Below are positions 16,705-28,900 of a stretch of DNA of 64,000 nucleotides, one piece after another. The stretch comes from Candidatus Phosphoribacter baldrii (GTDB lineage: Bacteria > Actinomycetota > Actinomycetes > Actinomycetales > Dermatophilaceae): the NCBI GenBank assembly GCA_016704565.1, contig JADIZV010000002.1, forward strand, positions 372,001 to 436,000. Reading direction: 5' to 3'. The notes under the pieces were generated by a model. It made no database searches, was not told the DNA's origin, and saw nothing but the letters and a program-made list of their open reading frames with translations. The position numbers and the translations under genes are program-made. Position 1 is the first letter of the stretch. Each line of letters starts with the position of its first letter.

Positions 16705-17958
16705 TCAGGCCGTCGGAACGCGCGAGGCGCCCAGGTCGCGGAGCATGTTCTCGGCGGCCGGGCCGGAGCGGCCCCCGGCTCGGGTGCGGGCGAGCTCGCG
16801 CTCGACCAGATCGGTGTCCAGGTCGAGGAAGGTCAGCGGCTCAAGGGAGTCCGTGACCGCCTTGTCGAGCAGCCCGTGCAGAGAGCCCTTAAGGATCGGC
16901 CGACCACCCAGCCCAGCGACGACGGTGTAGTTCTTGATCGGGTGGGAGGACATCGCCATCCGCACGTGGGAGGCGACGATGCCACCGATGCCGACCGAGA
17001 ACGCCTTCTCCAGGCAGATGAAGCGCTTGGCGTTGCCGATGGCCGCTTCAACGGCCTTGAGCGGGAACGGCCGGAACGACGTGATGCCCAGGACGCCGAT
17101 CTTCTCGCCGCGAGCGCGACGCTCGTCGACGACGTCCTTGATCGTGCCGAGGACCGAGCCGAGGGCGATGACGACGGTCTCGGCGTCATCGAGCAGATAG
17201 GTGTGCACCAACCCGCCGGAGTCGCGGCCAAAGATCTCCTTGAAGTCGGCGGCCACCTGGGGGATGAGCTCAAGGGCGCGCATCTGCCGGTCGTGCGCGA
17301 GGTAGCGCACCTCGGTGAAGGCCTCGGGCCCGACCATCGCGCCGATGGAGACCGGGTTCGCTGGGTCGAGGACCTGGCGCGGTTCGAACGGCGGCAGGAA
17401 CCGGTCGACATCGGCCTGCTCGGGCACATCGACCTCTTCGACCGCGTGGGTGAGGATGAAGCCGTCCATGCAGACCATGACCGGCAGCGAGAGTTCCTCG
17501 GCGATCCGGAAGGCCTGGACGTGCAGGTCCGCTGCCTCCTGGTTGGTCTCGGCATACAGCTGGATCCACCCGGAGTCACGCTGGCTCATCGAGTCAGTGT
17601 GGTCGTTCCAGATGTTGATCGGCGCGCCGATGGCCCGGTTGGCGACGGTCATGACGATCGGCAGGCCCAGGCCGCTGGCGTTGTAGACCGCCTCGACCAT
17701 GTAGAGCAGCCCTTGGCTGGCGGTGGCGGTGTAGGACCGCGCGCCGGCCGCCGAGGCGCCGATCGCCACCGACATCGCGGCGAACTCGCTCTCGACGTTG
17801 ACGTATTCGCAGCCGGTCAGCTCACCGCGCTTGACGATCGCAGACAGGCCTTCGACGATGTGCGTCTGAGGGGAGATGGGGTAGGCGCAGATCACCTGCG
17901 GCCGGCACGCGGCGACCGCCTGGGCGACCGCCAGCGAGCCCTCGATCTGGGTGCGCAA
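16705..17958 (-). CDS. porA: Pyruvate:ferredoxin oxidoreductase alpha subunit
   Basis: 417 residues with a TTG start at 17958 and GGAGA just upstream. The early GSLAVAQAVAACRPQVICAYPISPQTHI and VESEFAAMSVAIGASAAGAR segments, then TATASQGLLYMVEAVYNASG, are diagnostic of the PorA TPP-pyrimidine-binding domain. The C-terminal part carries the transketolase-C-like region (LGVLGITSFRPFP). It forms the catalytic heterooligomer with the beta and gamma subunits. Only 8 nt separate it from the gamma gene. Confidence 0.88.
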   Translation of the reverse strand: MRTQIEGSLAVAQAVAACRPQVICAYPISPQTHIVEGLSAIVKRGELTGCEYVNVESEFAAMSVAIGASAAGARSYTATASQGLLYMVEAVYNASGLGLPIVMTVANRAIGAPINIWNDHTDSMSQRDSGWIQLYAETNQEAADLHVQAFRIAEELSLPVMVCMDGFILTHAVEEVDVPEQADVDRFLPPFEPRQVLDPANPVSIGAMVGPEAFTEVRYLAHDRQMRALELIPQVAADFKEIFGRDSGGLVHTYLLDDAETVVIALGSVLGTIKDVVDERRARGEKIGVLGITSFRPFPLKAVEAAIGNAKRFICLEKAFSVGIGGIVASHVRMAMSSHPIKNYTVVAGLGGRPILKGSLHGLLDKAVTDSLEPLTFLDLDTDLVERELARTRAGGRSGPAAENMLRDLGASRVPTA

Positions 17959-17966
17959 GACGTCTC

Positions 17967-18542
17967 CTAGGTGTGGGACGGAACGAGGGACTGGACAAGC
18001 TCGTATGCCGCGGTAGCGGCTGCGACGTTCTTGGCGCCCAAGGCGCCGGGGAAGTGCTCCTGCATGGCGGTGAGCAGGCCCGGAAGGTGGACCAGGCCGG
18101 TGAAGGCGGCCAGACCGCCGAGCATGACGAGATTAGGCACCGGACGGCCGATGTGCTCCCGCGCGATGTCGGTCGCGGGGATGGTGAGCAGCCGACTGCC
18201 GGCCACCCGCTGGGACAACTCGTCCAGTCCCAGCTCTGCCGGGGACGACGTCGAGTTGATCAGCACATAGCCCCCGGGTTTGAGCCCGGCGAAGACGTCG
18301 ACCTGGTGCAGCAGAGTGGCGTCCTGCACGACAAGTGCGTCCGGGGCCACGACTGGCTCCCGGACGCGGATCTCCTGGTCGGCAACCCGACAGAAGGCGA
18401 CGACCGGAGCTCCTGTGCGCTCCGAACCGAAGCTGGGGAAGGCCTGCGCGTGGCGACCTTCGGCGAACGCGGCAACGGAGAGGAGCTCGGCGGCGGTGAC
18501 CACGCCTTGCCCACCTCGGCCGTGGATGCGGACCTCGAACAT
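17967..18542 (-). CDS. porG: Pyruvate:ferredoxin oxidoreductase gamma subunit
   Basis: 191 residues. The hallmark start FEVRIHGRGGQGVVTAAELL, then FPSFGSERTGAPVVAFCR and a late VMLGGLAAFTGLV, identify the gamma domain, which binds CoA in this enzyme family. It is the first gene of the por operon and faces the carboxytransferase operon across 251 bp. Full-length por clusters are unusual in aerobic actinobacteria and point to a fermentative or microaerobic mode. Confidence 0.88.
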   Translation of the reverse strand: MFEVRIHGRGGQGVVTAAELLSVAAFAEGRHAQAFPSFGSERTGAPVVAFCRVADQEIRVREPVVAPDALVVQDATLLHQVDVFAGLKPGGYVLINSTSSPAELGLDELSQRVAGSRLLTIPATDIAREHIGRPVPNLVMLGGLAAFTGLVHLPGLLTAMQEHFPGALGAKNVAAATAAYELVQSLVPSHT

Positions 18543-18793
18543 GGCTGAAACGTATGCTGCGCGTCACGCCCGCGCAAAGGGACCAATGGTCCTCAGTTCC
18601 CCAGATGGCCTCTCGGTGAACGATCGACGACATCCGGACGTTCGACCGTGCGGGCAGCGATGGCGGGCCAGAGGTCCCGGGACAAGTCCCCGTCATCTGT
18701 GGCAGATTTGCGCCGACGACGGTATGCCGTGCCCCACATCCGGGTGCTTGCGCGGTTCCGTCAGGTCTGTCGCCGTCGGAAGGTTGCGCCACG
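18543..18793. promoter_or_regulatory. Divergent intergenic region between por and carboxytransferase operons
   Basis: This 251-bp region should hold promoters for both operons. One octamer copy lies at 18722. A GGAAGG Shine-Dalgarno is seen about 10 nt before the plus-strand ATG. I see no confident -35/-10 pair, riboswitch or strong operator palindrome. Confidence 0.4.
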
Positions 18794-20299
18794 ATGAGCA
18801 AGAAGATCGACGTCACGGAGCTCGCTCTCCGGGACGCCCACCAGAGCCTGTTCGCCACTCGCATGGCCATCGAGGACATGGTCCCGATTTGCGAGGAGAT
18901 CGATCAGGCTGGCTATTGGAGCGTGGAGTGTTGGGGTGGGGCGACGTTCGACGCCTGCATCCGCTTCCTCAACGAAGACCCGTGGCAGCGGCTGCGGACC
19001 TTCCGCGAGTTGCTCCCCAACTCCAAGCTGCAGATGCTCCTTCGTGGGCAAAACCTCCTGGGCTACCGCCACTACGAGGACGACGTTGTCGACCGGTTCG
19101 TCGGCAAGGCCGTCGAAAACGGCATGGATGTCTTCCGGACCTTCGACGCGCTCAACGACGTCCGCAACGTCAAGCGCGCGATCGCGGCGGTCAAGCGTGA
19201 GGGCGCCCATGCTCAGGGCACGCTCTGCTACACGGTGAGCGAACTGCACACCGTCCAGGGCTATGTCCAGATGGCCCGCGACCTCATGGACCTCGGGTGC
19301 GACTCGCTGTGCCTCAAGGACATGGCCGCGCTGCTGCAGCCGCAACCGGCATACGACATCGTCAAGGCGATCAAGGACGACCTCGGTGAGGATGTCCGGA
19401 TCCACATCCACTGCCACGCGACGACGGGCGTCACGCTCGTCTCGCTGATGAAGGGCATCGAGGCCGGGGCTGACTGTGTCGACGCCGCGATCTCCTCGAT
19501 GAGCCTGGGCCCGGGTCACAACCCGACCGAGTCGCTCGTCGAGATGTTGCCGGGCACGGGCTTCCACACCGAGCTCGACGAGGCCCGCCTCATCAAGATC
19601 AAGGACTACTTCGCCGGCATCCGGCCCAAGTACGCCGAGTTCGCGTCGAACATCGTTGGTGTCGAGACCGAGATCTTCAAGAGCCAGATCCCCGGCGGGA
19701 TGATCTCCAACATGGAGAGCCAGCTCAAGGCTCAGGGGGCCGCGCACCGGATCAAGGAGGTCCTCGAGGAGGTCCCGCGGGTGCGCGCCGACGCCGGCTA
19801 CCCGCCCCTGGTCACCCCGTCGAGCCAGATCGTGGGCACCCAGGCCGTCTTCAACGTCATGATGGGCCGCTACAAGGTCCTCACCGGCGAGTTCGCCGAC
19901 GTCATGCTCGGCTACTACGGAAGCACGCTCGGCACCCCCAACCCGGAGGTCGTCGAGATCGCTCGCCAGCAGGCCAAGAAGGACCCGATCACCTGCCGTC
20001 CGGCCGACCTGCTCCCTGCCGAGTGGGAGAAGGACCGCGAAGAGGCGGGCGCGCTGCAGGGCTTCAACGGCTCTGACGAGGACGTCCTCACCTACGCGAT
20101 GTTCCCGAAGGTGGCCCCGACGTTCTTCGGCACCCGGCACGAGGGCCCCAAGAACGTCGGCAAGGATCCCGAGACTCTGGCGGCCGAGAAGAACGCCGCC
20201 GCCGCTGGCGCGCAGCCCGGACAGCCGGTCCGCACGCCCATCCGCTACAAGGTCATCGTCAACGGCGCTCCCCACAGCGTCCAAGTTCAGCCGTCCTGA
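18794..20299 (+). CDS. Methylmalonyl-CoA carboxytransferase 5S subunit
   Basis: 501 residues. The sequence closely follows the Propionibacterium transcarboxylase 5S subunit as I know it: ELALRDAHQSLFATRMA, AGYWSVECWGGATFD, LLRGQNLLGYRHY, CLKDMAALLQPQPAYDIVKAIKDD, the metal-ligand HIHCHATTGVT, and ISSMSLGPGHNPTESLVEML. It is a TIM-barrel carboxyltransferase that passes the carboxyl from biotin to pyruvate to make oxaloacetate; the lysine in CLKDMA would be the carbamylated metal ligand. It leads an operon with the 12S, small and 1.3S proteins. Oxaloacetate decarboxylase or pyruvate carboxylase B are relatives, but the partner genes favour transcarboxylase. Confidence 0.9.
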   Translation: MSKKIDVTELALRDAHQSLFATRMAIEDMVPICEEIDQAGYWSVECWGGATFDACIRFLNEDPWQRLRTFRELLPNSKLQMLLRGQNLLGYRHYEDDVVDRFVGKAVENGMDVFRTFDALNDVRNVKRAIAAVKREGAHAQGTLCYTVSELHTVQGYVQMARDLMDLGCDSLCLKDMAALLQPQPAYDIVKAIKDDLGEDVRIHIHCHATTGVTLVSLMKGIEAGADCVDAAISSMSLGPGHNPTESLVEMLPGTGFHTELDEARLIKIKDYFAGIRPKYAEFASNIVGVETEIFKSQIPGGMISNMESQLKAQGAAHRIKEVLEEVPRVRADAGYPPLVTPSSQIVGTQAVFNVMMGRYKVLTGEFADVMLGYYGSTLGTPNPEVVEIARQQAKKDPITCRPADLLPAEWEKDREEAGALQGFNGSDEDVLTYAMFPKVAPTFFGTRHEGPKNVGKDPETLAAEKNAAAAGAQPGQPVRTPIRYKVIVNGAPHSVQVQPS

Positions 20300-20309
20300 A
20301 AGGTCAGCC

Positions 20310-21863
<1,554 letters not shown>

Positions 21864-21897
21864 CCTGGCGACCGACGATGACCATGAGAGGTTCTCA

Positions 21898-22176
21898 ATG
21901 ACAAGCACCCCGATGGACGTCGCTCGCTTGGCCGACCTGGTCGAGGAGATGCAGCGACGGATCACCAAGCTGGAGAAGCAGCTTGCCGAGGCACAGGGGC
22001 CGCAGGGCCCCGTGCCGATCGACACGATCCTGGCCATCTCGGCTGCGGTCGCGGCATACCTGGGCAAGAAGGCGACCGTCCGGCAGATCCACTACAGCCA
22101 CACCAACTCGTGGGCCCGGATGGGTCGCTCCAACATCCACGCCTCCCACACCTTCACGCACACCCGGTCACACTGA
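21898..22176 (+). CDS. Small coiled-coil protein of the carboxytransferase operon
   Basis: 92 residues with GAGAGG upstream of the ATG. Residues 8-33 (LADLVEEMQRRITKLEKQLA) form a coiled coil. A Gly/Pro hinge then leads to IDTILAISAAVAAYLGKKATVRQIHY, and a His/Ser/Thr-rich tail ends the protein. Small genes of this kind sit between the 12S and biotin-carrier genes in other methylmalonyl-CoA decarboxylase/carboxytransferase clusters, but I know of no established function. The position suggests an assembly or scaffold subunit, like the gamma/epsilon subunits of decarboxylases. Confidence 0.75.
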   Translation: MTSTPMDVARLADLVEEMQRRITKLEKQLAEAQGPQGPVPIDTILAISAAVAAYLGKKATVRQIHYSHTNSWARMGRSNIHASHTFTHTRSH

Positions 22177-22199
22177 CCCGCGACTGACAAGGAACGCCC

Positions 22200-22583
22200 A
22201 TGCGACTCAAGGTGACCGTTGACGGGGTCGAATACGACGTGCTCGTCGACGTCGAAGCCGAGCCCAAGCCCGCCCTGGGCGGGTTCGTCTTCTCCTCCAC
22301 CGGGACGGCGGCGATGCCGCGCTCCGGTCCGGCGGCTCCCGCTGGCGAAGCAGCCGGCGGCGGTGGGGGCGAGAACGCGCTACGGGCGCCGATCGCCGGG
22401 ACCGTCCTGCAGGTCAACGTCCAACCCGGCGCGGAGGTGAAGGAGGGCGACACCCTCATCATCCTCGAGGCGATGAAGATGGAGACCGAGATCACCGCCC
22501 CCGTCGCCGGGACCGTCAAGTCGGTGCCGGTCCAGGTCGGCTCGCCGGTCCAGGGCGGCGACATCCTCGTCGACTTCGAGTAG
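22200..22583 (+). CDS. Biotin carboxyl carrier protein (1.3S subunit)
   Basis: 127 residues. It has an N-terminal MRLKVTVDGVEYDVLVDVE, a Gly/Ala/Pro-rich flexible linker (about 40-60), then the biotinyl domain with the biotinylated lysine in EAMKMETEI (about residue 92) and the GDILVDFE end. It swings carboxybiotin between the 12S and 5S subunits. It is the last gene of the operon and is followed within 50 bp by a strong octamer hairpin. Confidence 0.92.
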   Translation: MRLKVTVDGVEYDVLVDVEAEPKPALGGFVFSSTGTAAMPRSGPAAPAGEAAGGGGGENALRAPIAGTVLQVNVQPGAEVKEGDTLIILEAMKMETEITAPVAGTVKSVPVQVGSPVQGGDILVDFE

Positions 22584-22627
22584 TCCCGTCGCGCGTCCCT
22601 GCCGCGCTTCGCTCGTTTCGCTCCATC

Positions 22628-22663
22628 GGTATGCCGTCCGCTCACCCGAGCGGGCGGCATACC
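22628..22663 (+). terminator. Terminator-like hairpin made of two inverted GTATGCCG copies
   Basis: GGTATGCCGTCCGCTC (22628-22643) pairs with GAGCGGGCGGCATACC (22648-22663) over 16 bp with one T-G wobble and a 4-nt ACCC loop. There is no T-tract. It follows the carboxytransferase operon. Each arm contains the full octamer. Confidence 0.75.
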
Positions 22664-22947
22664 GGCGTCTGGTGCGTCTGGTGGGAAGGCACCGCATCTC
22701 ACAAAGTGGACCCCCGAGAGCGAGCTTCTCGCCCGGATGGTCCGAGGCGAGCATCGGCCGCCTCCGAAATGCCCGGTTTAAGGTGATACGTCGGGTCGTG
22801 ACAACCACCTTTCCGGGATAGGGACGACCAATTCGGGAAAAAGGCTGCGAGCAGACCCCTCAGTCCGCTTGATTACTCCCAGGCACATGGCCATACGCCC
22901 GGGTAGCGTATGGATCGACTGCCGCTTGGGGTAAGGGGCTCGGGGCA
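22664..22947. other. Non-coding leader region upstream of the multicopper oxidase
   Basis: About 280 bp without a supported gene. It contains a perfect 8-bp inverted repeat CCATACGC (22891-22898) / GCGTATGG (22906-22913), 34 bp before the oxidase ATG, which could be an operator or a leader hairpin. A weak GTGACA / TAGGGA pair lies at about 22799-22825. Nothing else is recognised. Confidence 0.45.
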
Positions 22948-25900
22948 ATGCGCGCTCGTTTTGTTGCTGGTTTGTTGGCGATCCTGATGGTCTGGGCGGC
23001 TCCGACCGCCGAGGCATTGAGGCAGACGCCGTTGGAGGACAGCGGTCGCAAGGACGGGAAGATCGACGTCCGAGCGGATCTCAAGGCAAAGAAGGCGCAG
23101 AACAAGGCGGGTGAGACCACCACCGCCATGCGTCTGGCCGCCGCCAAGGCGCAGGCTGCCAAGGGCAAGAAGACGCCGGTGCTCACCACGGCCGGTATCG
23201 CCGCGGAGTTGGCGCGGGAGCCGGAAAAGGCGGACGCCAAGGCGCAGATGGATGTCGGCAAGGTGCAGTTCGACCGCAAGGTCAAGGGCCTGGCCGCCAA
23301 GGGCGCCGGTGGCGCCAAGCGTCTCGTGGACGACCTCGCGCTGCCGACTCAGACGCCGCCCGCATGCACCCAGATCGTCTGCGAGCAGCCGGACTTCTAT
23401 GCCACGCCCAACTACGCCAACAGCCCGCTGCGGATGGCCGACGCGGTCGTGACTCTGGGCGCCCCGGACGTCGCCGGTGGGACGCAGGCGACCGCAGCGG
23501 CCCAGGTCGACCTGGTCACCGGGGTCATCACCGGCTTCACCGTGACCGAGCCCGGGTCGGGATACACCACGGCCCCGACGGTGACCATCACCAGTGTGGG
23601 TTCGGGGACGATCGGCGGGACCGGGTCGGGCGCAGCGGCGCTCGCAACGGTCAACGCCGTGACCGACCCGGAGACCGGTGCCGTGACGGCTGGAGGTGTC
23701 ACCGCGGTGACGCTTGAGCCAACGAACACCGGCGGCGCGGGCTATGTCACCAAGGGCATCCGCAAGTTCGTCGACGGGCTGCCGGGCCTGGGCTCAGGCG
23801 GCGCCAACAACCTCGGGCAGTACATCCCGGTCGCCGTGCCCGACACGACGACCTACCCGGGCAGCGACTACTACGAGATCGCTCTCGTCCAATACACCGA
23901 GCAGTTGCACAGCGACCTGCCGGCCACGCTGCTTCGCGGCTACGTTCAACTCTCGACCGCTGCGGTCCCGGGCGCGCATGTCGCCCTCACCACTCCCGGC
24001 GGCGGGCCCATCACCCTTCCCAGCGGGGCACCGGCATACGGCGTCGACAAACCCAGCTACCTCGGGCCGTTCATCCAGGCGACCAAGGACAAGCCGACCC
24101 GGATCCTCTTCCGCAACCTGCTGCCCACCGGCGAGGCGGGCAACCTCTTCCTGCCCGTCGACACGACGGTCATGGGCGCTGGCCCGGGTCCGAACATGGA
24201 CATGGAGATGCCGCACAACGACCAGATGCCGATGTGCGCGGACAGCCCCAAGCGCACGGATTGCTTCTCCGAGAACCGCGCCACGCTGCACCTGCACGGT
24301 GGGATCACCCCGTGGATCTCCGATGGCACGCCGCACCAGTGGATCACCCCGGCGGGGGAGTCGACCGACTACCCCAAGGGCGTCTCGGTCTCCAACGTGC
24401 CGGACATGCCCGACCCAGGCCCCGGCGCGCAGACGTTCTTCTACACCAACCAGCAGAGTGCGCGGCTGATGTTCTACCACGACCACGCGTGGGGCATCAC
24501 CCGGCTCAACGTGTATGCCGGTGAGGCTGCGGGCTACTCGATCACCGACGCCGTCGAACAGCGCCTCATCACCGACGGGCTGCTTCCGGGCGCTGCCGAC
24601 ACGCTGCCGCTCATCGTCCAGGACAAGACCTTCGTCCCCGACTCGGCGCAGCTCGCGGTGACCGACCCCCAGTGGAGCACCTCGAAGTGGGGCGGCTATG
24701 GCCAGCTGTGGGCTCCGCACGTCTACATGCCCAACCAGAGCCAGGACTCGTCGGGGGCCAACCCGTTCGGCCGGTGGGCGTATGGCTGGTGGTTCCACCC
24801 GCAGACCAACGACGTCAAGGTCCCGCCGATCCCCAACGCCTACTTCGACCCCGACTGTGACCCCGACCTCACCTACTGCCAGCCGAGCCTGGCTCCGGGC
24901 GTGCCCTGGGTGTCGATGGGCATGGAGGCGTTCAACGACACGGCGATGGTCAACGGGACGGCATACCCGACCGTGACCGTCGACCCGAAGGCCTACCGCG
25001 TGCGCCTGCTCAACGCGAGCAACGACCGGTTCTTCAACTTCAGCCTCTACCAGGCCGACATGACCGCGGGCACCCTGCCTGGACAGGGCTACACCGAGGT
25101 GGCGCTCAACCCCGCTGAGGTCGCCGCGGCCAAGGACGACCCGACGGTGTTCCCGACCCCGGACCCGGCGAAGTCGCCAGCTGGTCCGTCGTGGACCATG
25201 CTCGCGAGCGAGGGTGGCTGGCTGCCAGCTCCCGCGGTCATCCCGGCCCAGCCGACGACGTGGGTGACCGACCCGGCGCGATTCGACGCCGGCAACGTCG
25301 ACAAGCACTCGCTGCTGCTGGCTCCGGCCGAGCGCGCTGACACGATCGTCGACTTCTCGGCCTTTGCCGGCAAGACGCTCATCCTCTACAACGACGCGCC
25401 CGCTGCCTTCCCGGCGCGTGACTCACGTCAGGACTACTACACCGACAACGCCGATCTCACCTCGGTCGGTGGCGCGCCGACGACCCCGCGTGGTTACGGG
25501 CCGAACACCCGCACGATCATGCAGATCAAGGTCGCGGCCAAGACGCCGGCTCCCTACGGGGCGACCAAGATGGCCGCGCTGACCAACGCCTTCACCCACA
25601 AGGCCGACGGGTCGGGCGTCTTCGAGTCCGGCCAGCACCCGATCGTCGTGGGGCAGAAGGCCTACAACACGGCATACGGGACGACCTTCGACACCGGTTC
25701 GCTGGGCACGTCGCCCAACGAGCGCCTCGACGGACTGGTCCGGATGACCGACACGACGCTGGACTTCCAGACCCTCGCCAAGGACCCGGGCGCGCGTGAT
25801 GGGCAGGTGCGACTGCGCTCGTTCCCGTTGCAGCCCAAGGCGATCCACGACGAGATGAGTGCGTCCTACGACAGGGAATACGGCCGGATGAGCGGCAACC

Positions 25901-28900
25901 TCGGCCTTGAGGGGCCGAACAAGACCGCCGTCGGGCAACAGCTCATGCTGTATCCCTACGTCAATCCACCTGACTACTACGGGACGCCTGCGATCGAGGC
26001 GAAGTACCCGTTCAACGGGATGACCTCGCTCGAACCGCTCGCGACCCTCGATGACGGCACCCAGATCTGGAAGATCACCCATAACGGTGTGGACACCCAC
26101 CCGATCCACTTCCACCTGTTCGACATCCAGTTGGTCAACCGGGTCGGCTGGGACAACATCATCCGGAAACCGGAGCCGAGCGAGCTCGGCTGGAAGGACA
26201 CGGTGCGGGTCAGCCCGCTGGAGGACACGATCGTGGCCCTCCGGCCGATCCTGCCCAAGATCCCCTGGGGAGTCCCGGACAGCAAGCGCCCCCTCGACCC
26301 GTCGATGGCCCTCGGGACGAACGCGCAGTTCAACCAGGTCGGCGCCGACGGCAACCAGGTCAGCACTCCGATCGTCAACGAGATCTTCAACTTCAAGTGG
26401 GAATACGTCTGGCACTGCCACATCCTCAGCCACGAGGAAATGGACATGATGCGGCCGTATGCCGTTAACGCCCCCAACCTCGATCCGCTCGCTCCCACAT
26501 CACCCTCCTGGTGGGTGGACGCGAGCGGCATACAGGTGCGGTGGGGCGACGCGACCCCGGTGACACCGGGCGTCAACGATCCCGGCTCCGGCTGGGGGGT
26601 GTGGTCGGCGGAATATCAGTTCGTCCTCCAATACGCCCCTGCGGCTGACCCGACCACGTGGACCGACGCGGGGACCGGGCTGGCCAACGCCACGTCGGCG
26701 ACGCTGACCCCGGGACCCGTGACGGCTGCCAACCAGGGCAGTTATGTGTTCCGGGTCGTGGCCCGCAACGCGATGGGCGACGCCCCCTCGGCGGCGGTGG
26801 CTCCAAGCATCCCGCCGTCGATCCCCGCCGGCCTCACCGCGACGGCCGTGCCGGTCGCCCCGGCCGACACCACGGCCAGCGTGCAGCTGTCCTGGACCGC
26901 CTCCACACCGGACCCGGCGAACGGGTATGCCGTCCAACGCGCCACTGACGCGGCCTTCACCGCCGGTGTCACCGACGTCGGCACGACCATCGACCCCACG
27001 GTCACTCTCACCGACTCTGGCCTGCCGTTCGGCTCGACGGTCTACTACCGCGTCCGTGGCACCACGACCGGCGCGGCGGTGTCGGGTTGGAGCGAGGCCG
27101 TCGGCGTGACGACCGGTTTGCCCGCGCCGACGTCCGCGCTGCTCGCCCCGGCGAGCGTCACGGCGGTCTCCGGCGCCAGCGCTCCGCCCTCGGTCACCGT
27201 GACCTGGACTCCGGTGGCCGGTGCCACTGGATACGAGGTCGTCCGCTCCGACGGCACGGTCTTCAACGCGAGCGCGTTGACCTGGACGGCAAGCGCCACC
27301 GGCTCGGCGACGTCAGCCACCGACCCGACTCCGTTGGCCAACACGGCATACACGTATGCCGTGCGGGCGACGGCGACGGTCTCGGGCTTCCCGATGATGT
27401 CGGCCTACACCGCGGCACCCTCCGTCGTGACCATCCCCTCCGCCCCGGCGCTCCAGCCGGTCGCGCAGGGCGGCGCGCAGGACGCCCTCGTCGTGTCGTG
27501 GACGGCGCCGAGCGGGCAACTCAGCCCGGTTACTGGCTACGTCTTGGAGCGGTCGCTCACCGGCACCGGCGGCTGGACCTCGGTCCCGACGACCGGAACG
27601 GCGACGAGCGTCACCGACACCGGTCTGGCCTTCCTCACGACCTACCACTACCGGGTGGCCACGGTCACCGCGGTCGGGCAGTCGGACTGGTCGGCGATCC
27701 AGAGCGGCACGACCGGGCTCTCCGCGCCCGCCGCGGCGTCCGCGACGGCGAGCACGACGGGCGCCGAGGTCACGGTGACCTGGACCGCGGTCCCGACGGT
27801 CACGGCATACGAGGTCGCCCGTTCCGATGGCGCGTCCTTCGTCCCGCCGGGCACGTCGCTCACGACGACGGCGGCCGGGCTGAGCTTCGTCGACCCGACG
27901 GTCGCGTTCGGCAGCACCTACACGTATGCCGTGCGCGCCCTTGTCGGGCCGACGTCCTCGGGCTGGGCGACCACCAACCCGGTGACGACCATCCCGACGG
28001 CTCCGAGCGGGCTTGTCGTCACCGCAACGGCCACCTCGGTCAACGCGACGGCCAACCTGGCGTGGACGGCCGATCCGGCTGCGACCGGATATGTCGTCCA
28101 GCGCTCGACCGACGCCGCCTTCACCGCGCCGGTGGCCGTCACGGCCATCGACATGGCGACGGCGAGCGACCTGGGGCTGGCCTTCGTCACGACGTATTAC
28201 TACCGAGTGGCCGCGGTCAACCCGACCGGCCAGTCGGCGTGGTCGGCGTCCTCCTCGGTGACGACGCCGTTGGGTCAGCCTTCGGCGTTCACCGCGACCG
28301 ACACAGCTTCACCGCCGGTCAGCGTGACGCTGAGCTGGAGCGGCAACCCGTCGACCGCCTCCTACGAGGTGCGCCGTAGTGTCGGCGCCACCTTCACCGA
28401 GGCCGGATCGGCCCTGGTCTATGCGGGCCTGGACACGACGACGACCGACGTTGGTGCGGCGGCGGGCAGGGCATACACGTATGCCGTCCGCGGTCTCACC
28501 ACGGGCGGTGCCGTCCAGTCGGCGTGGACGACGGTCGGGGTCACCACCCTGCCCGACGCCCCGACCGGCGTGACGGCGGTCGCGACCTCCGGGTCGGTGA
28601 CGGTCTCGTGGACGGCCTCGGCAGCAGCGGGGGTCACCTACGCGGTCGAACGGTCGACAGCGGTTGACTTCTCCGCCAACGCCGTTGCCGTTGCTGCTGC
28701 GGTCAGCGGGACGTCGGTCATCGACCCCGTCTCCGACATCGCGACCTACTATTACCGGGTCCGGGCAAGCAACACCGAGGGCACCTCGGCGTGGTCGGCC
28801 ACGGCGGCAGCCAGCACGACGCTCACTGCGCCGGCGAGCCTGTCGACGTCGGTCTCCACCGCGTGGCCGCTCGTGGTGACGCTCACCTGGCCGGCCGTGC

